Part shown: in pieces, positions 35,556 through 36,353 of the stretch | How the letters are laid out: each line of letters starts with the position of its first letter | Position numbering within the stretch: position 1 is the stretch's first letter | Origin: Bacteroidales bacterium | GTDB lineage: Bacteria > Bacteroidota > Bacteroidia > Bacteroidales > UBA932 | NCBI GenBank assembly: GCA_009781275.1 | Contig: WQYK01000002.1 | Span: forward strand, 1 to 36,353 | Direction: 5' to 3' | DNA: 36,353 nt | The notes under the pieces: model-generated | What the model was told of the DNA's origin: nothing | The model's database searches: none | The model's input: only the letters and a program-made list of their open reading frames with translations | Made by a program: the position numbers and the translations under genes

Positions 35556-35789
35556 TTAATTATTTAAATGATAGACTTTTGTTAGAATCCTGTGATATTC
35601 TTTCAACTCCCCAGCCGACAATATCGATAAGTCCCGTATTTGATTTGCCTCAACATGCAAAGGCGGGAACATCTTGAGGTCAGTTACCAAGAGGTAACCT
35701 CGTTTCAATGACTGCAAAAGCATGATTTTCATGTCCCTGTCAATTTTAATTATCGCTTCTTTCATGTTCTGATTGTTCTGTGTCGTCAA
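35556..35789 (-). CDS. Small hypothetical protein (KIDRDMKIMLLQSLKRG family)
   Basis: 77 aa; paralogous to the adjacent 35746..35928 ORF. Confidence 0.55.
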   Translation of the reverse strand: MTTQNNQNMKEAIIKIDRDMKIMLLQSLKRGYLLVTDLKMFPPLHVEANQIRDLSILSAGELKEYHRILTKVYHLNN

Positions 35790-35928
35790 TTCCGTGGTTT
35801 TCCCTCATTTGAGCAAACGGATCGTTTACAAATGGCAATAATTCGGGTAGGCGATCCGTGTCTATAAAGCCATCTTTCAGGGCTTTAAGCAACCTGATTT
35901 TTAGCTCTCTATCGATTTTAATTTTCAT
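35746..35928 (-). CDS. Small hypothetical protein (KIDRELKIRLLKALKDG family)
   Basis: 60 aa; overlaps both neighbouring ORFs. Confidence 0.55.
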   Translation of the reverse strand: MKIKIDRELKIRLLKALKDGFIDTDRLPELLPFVNDPFAQMRENHGIDDTEQSEHERSDN

Positions 35929-36214
35929 TGCTCAAATCTTTGGTTATTTCTGTAATTATTGCATCCAACTGATAGTCTGTTAGTTTGTTTAGGTCGATCT
36001 TTGCTTCTATAGCCTGTTGACGTGGGAGCACGTGATCAATCAACTTGGTCAGTATTGATAACCGTTGGTATGGCTCTAATGCCTTAAGGTCTTTAGCTAT
36101 TACTCTCCTGTTGTCGTCCAATAACTTTGCTATCCACGCTCTTAAGTCGGCTCCCACTTTATTAGGAGTGCCGCGAACTCTTCCACCTGTCTTCTTACAT
36201 CCTTTAGTTTTCAT
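35918..36214 (-). CDS. Hypothetical protein, possibly phage terminase-small-subunit-like
   Basis: 98 aa MKTKGCKKTGGRVRGTPNKVGADLRAWIAKLLDDNRRVIAKDLKALEPYQRLSILTKLIDHVLPRQQ; the GGR.KGTPNK start is common in phage small-terminase-like/DUF5681-like proteins. Confidence 0.45.
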   Translation of the reverse strand: MKTKGCKKTGGRVRGTPNKVGADLRAWIAKLLDDNRRVIAKDLKALEPYQRLSILTKLIDHVLPRQQAIEAKIDLNKLTDYQLDAIITEITKDLSNEN

Positions 36215-36353
36215 TCTATTTTTTTCTACTTTAACCTGAGTTTCGCTTAAGCGACAGCTAAGAACAATTGTGTATCGTTGGTTTTTTGGATGTTAAGCGA
36301 GGGTTTTTTGGGGAAGAAACAATAAGCAGTTAGAGCACTTAAAATGTTCATGA

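Noticed and set aside
36247-36351. 35-codon minus-strand open frame running off the right edge (...LTAYCFFPKKPSLNIQKTNDTQLFLAVA)
   Set aside because: Could be the end of a gene beyond the window, but too short and featureless to call.
1-36353. CRISPR arrays, tRNA or rRNA genes
   Set aside because: No regularly spaced repeats and no tRNA- or rRNA-like sequence recognised by eye; a tRNAscan/Infernal run would be needed to exclude divergent cases.

Overview
The window is a Bacteroidetes-type chromosome segment (probably Bacteroidales, judged from gene content, promoter style and protein sequences). About 33 kb is dense housekeeping DNA: an MscS/YbdG-type channel, a CASTOR/POLLUX-like channel, xseB/xseA, a beta-helix lipoprotein, engB, prs, nadE, der, an NtrY-like kinase and a sigma54 regulator flanking rlmH and a DUF4783 protein, cmk, ispH, a priA homologue, a diacylglycerol-kinase-family gene, parA/parB, a DUF5683 protein, an MltD-like LysM transglycosylase, purE, hpt, adk, obg, a PAP2 phosphatase, lplA and hpf. 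The last ~3 kb (about 33.45-36.35 kb) looks like an accessory or prophage-like island with short minus-strand ORFs and a RelE/ParE-type toxin-antitoxin pair. Strongest observations: (1) the PriA homologue is full length in fold but has lost Walker A, DEEH, the motif VI arginine finger and the whole zinc-binding insert, so it looks like a pseudo-helicase; (2) a PD-(D/E)XK (Rpn-like) transposase gene is inserted exactly at the priA 3' end, and the last 22 bp of priA (IDVDPY-stop) are duplicated on its far side; (3) an island next to hpf carries tandem paralogous mini-proteins, nested inverted repeats and an operator-like palindrome; (4) a degenerate internally deleted RhuM copy lies directly after the end of another RhuM gene. 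All calls come from reading the sequence and ORF translations; no database search was run.
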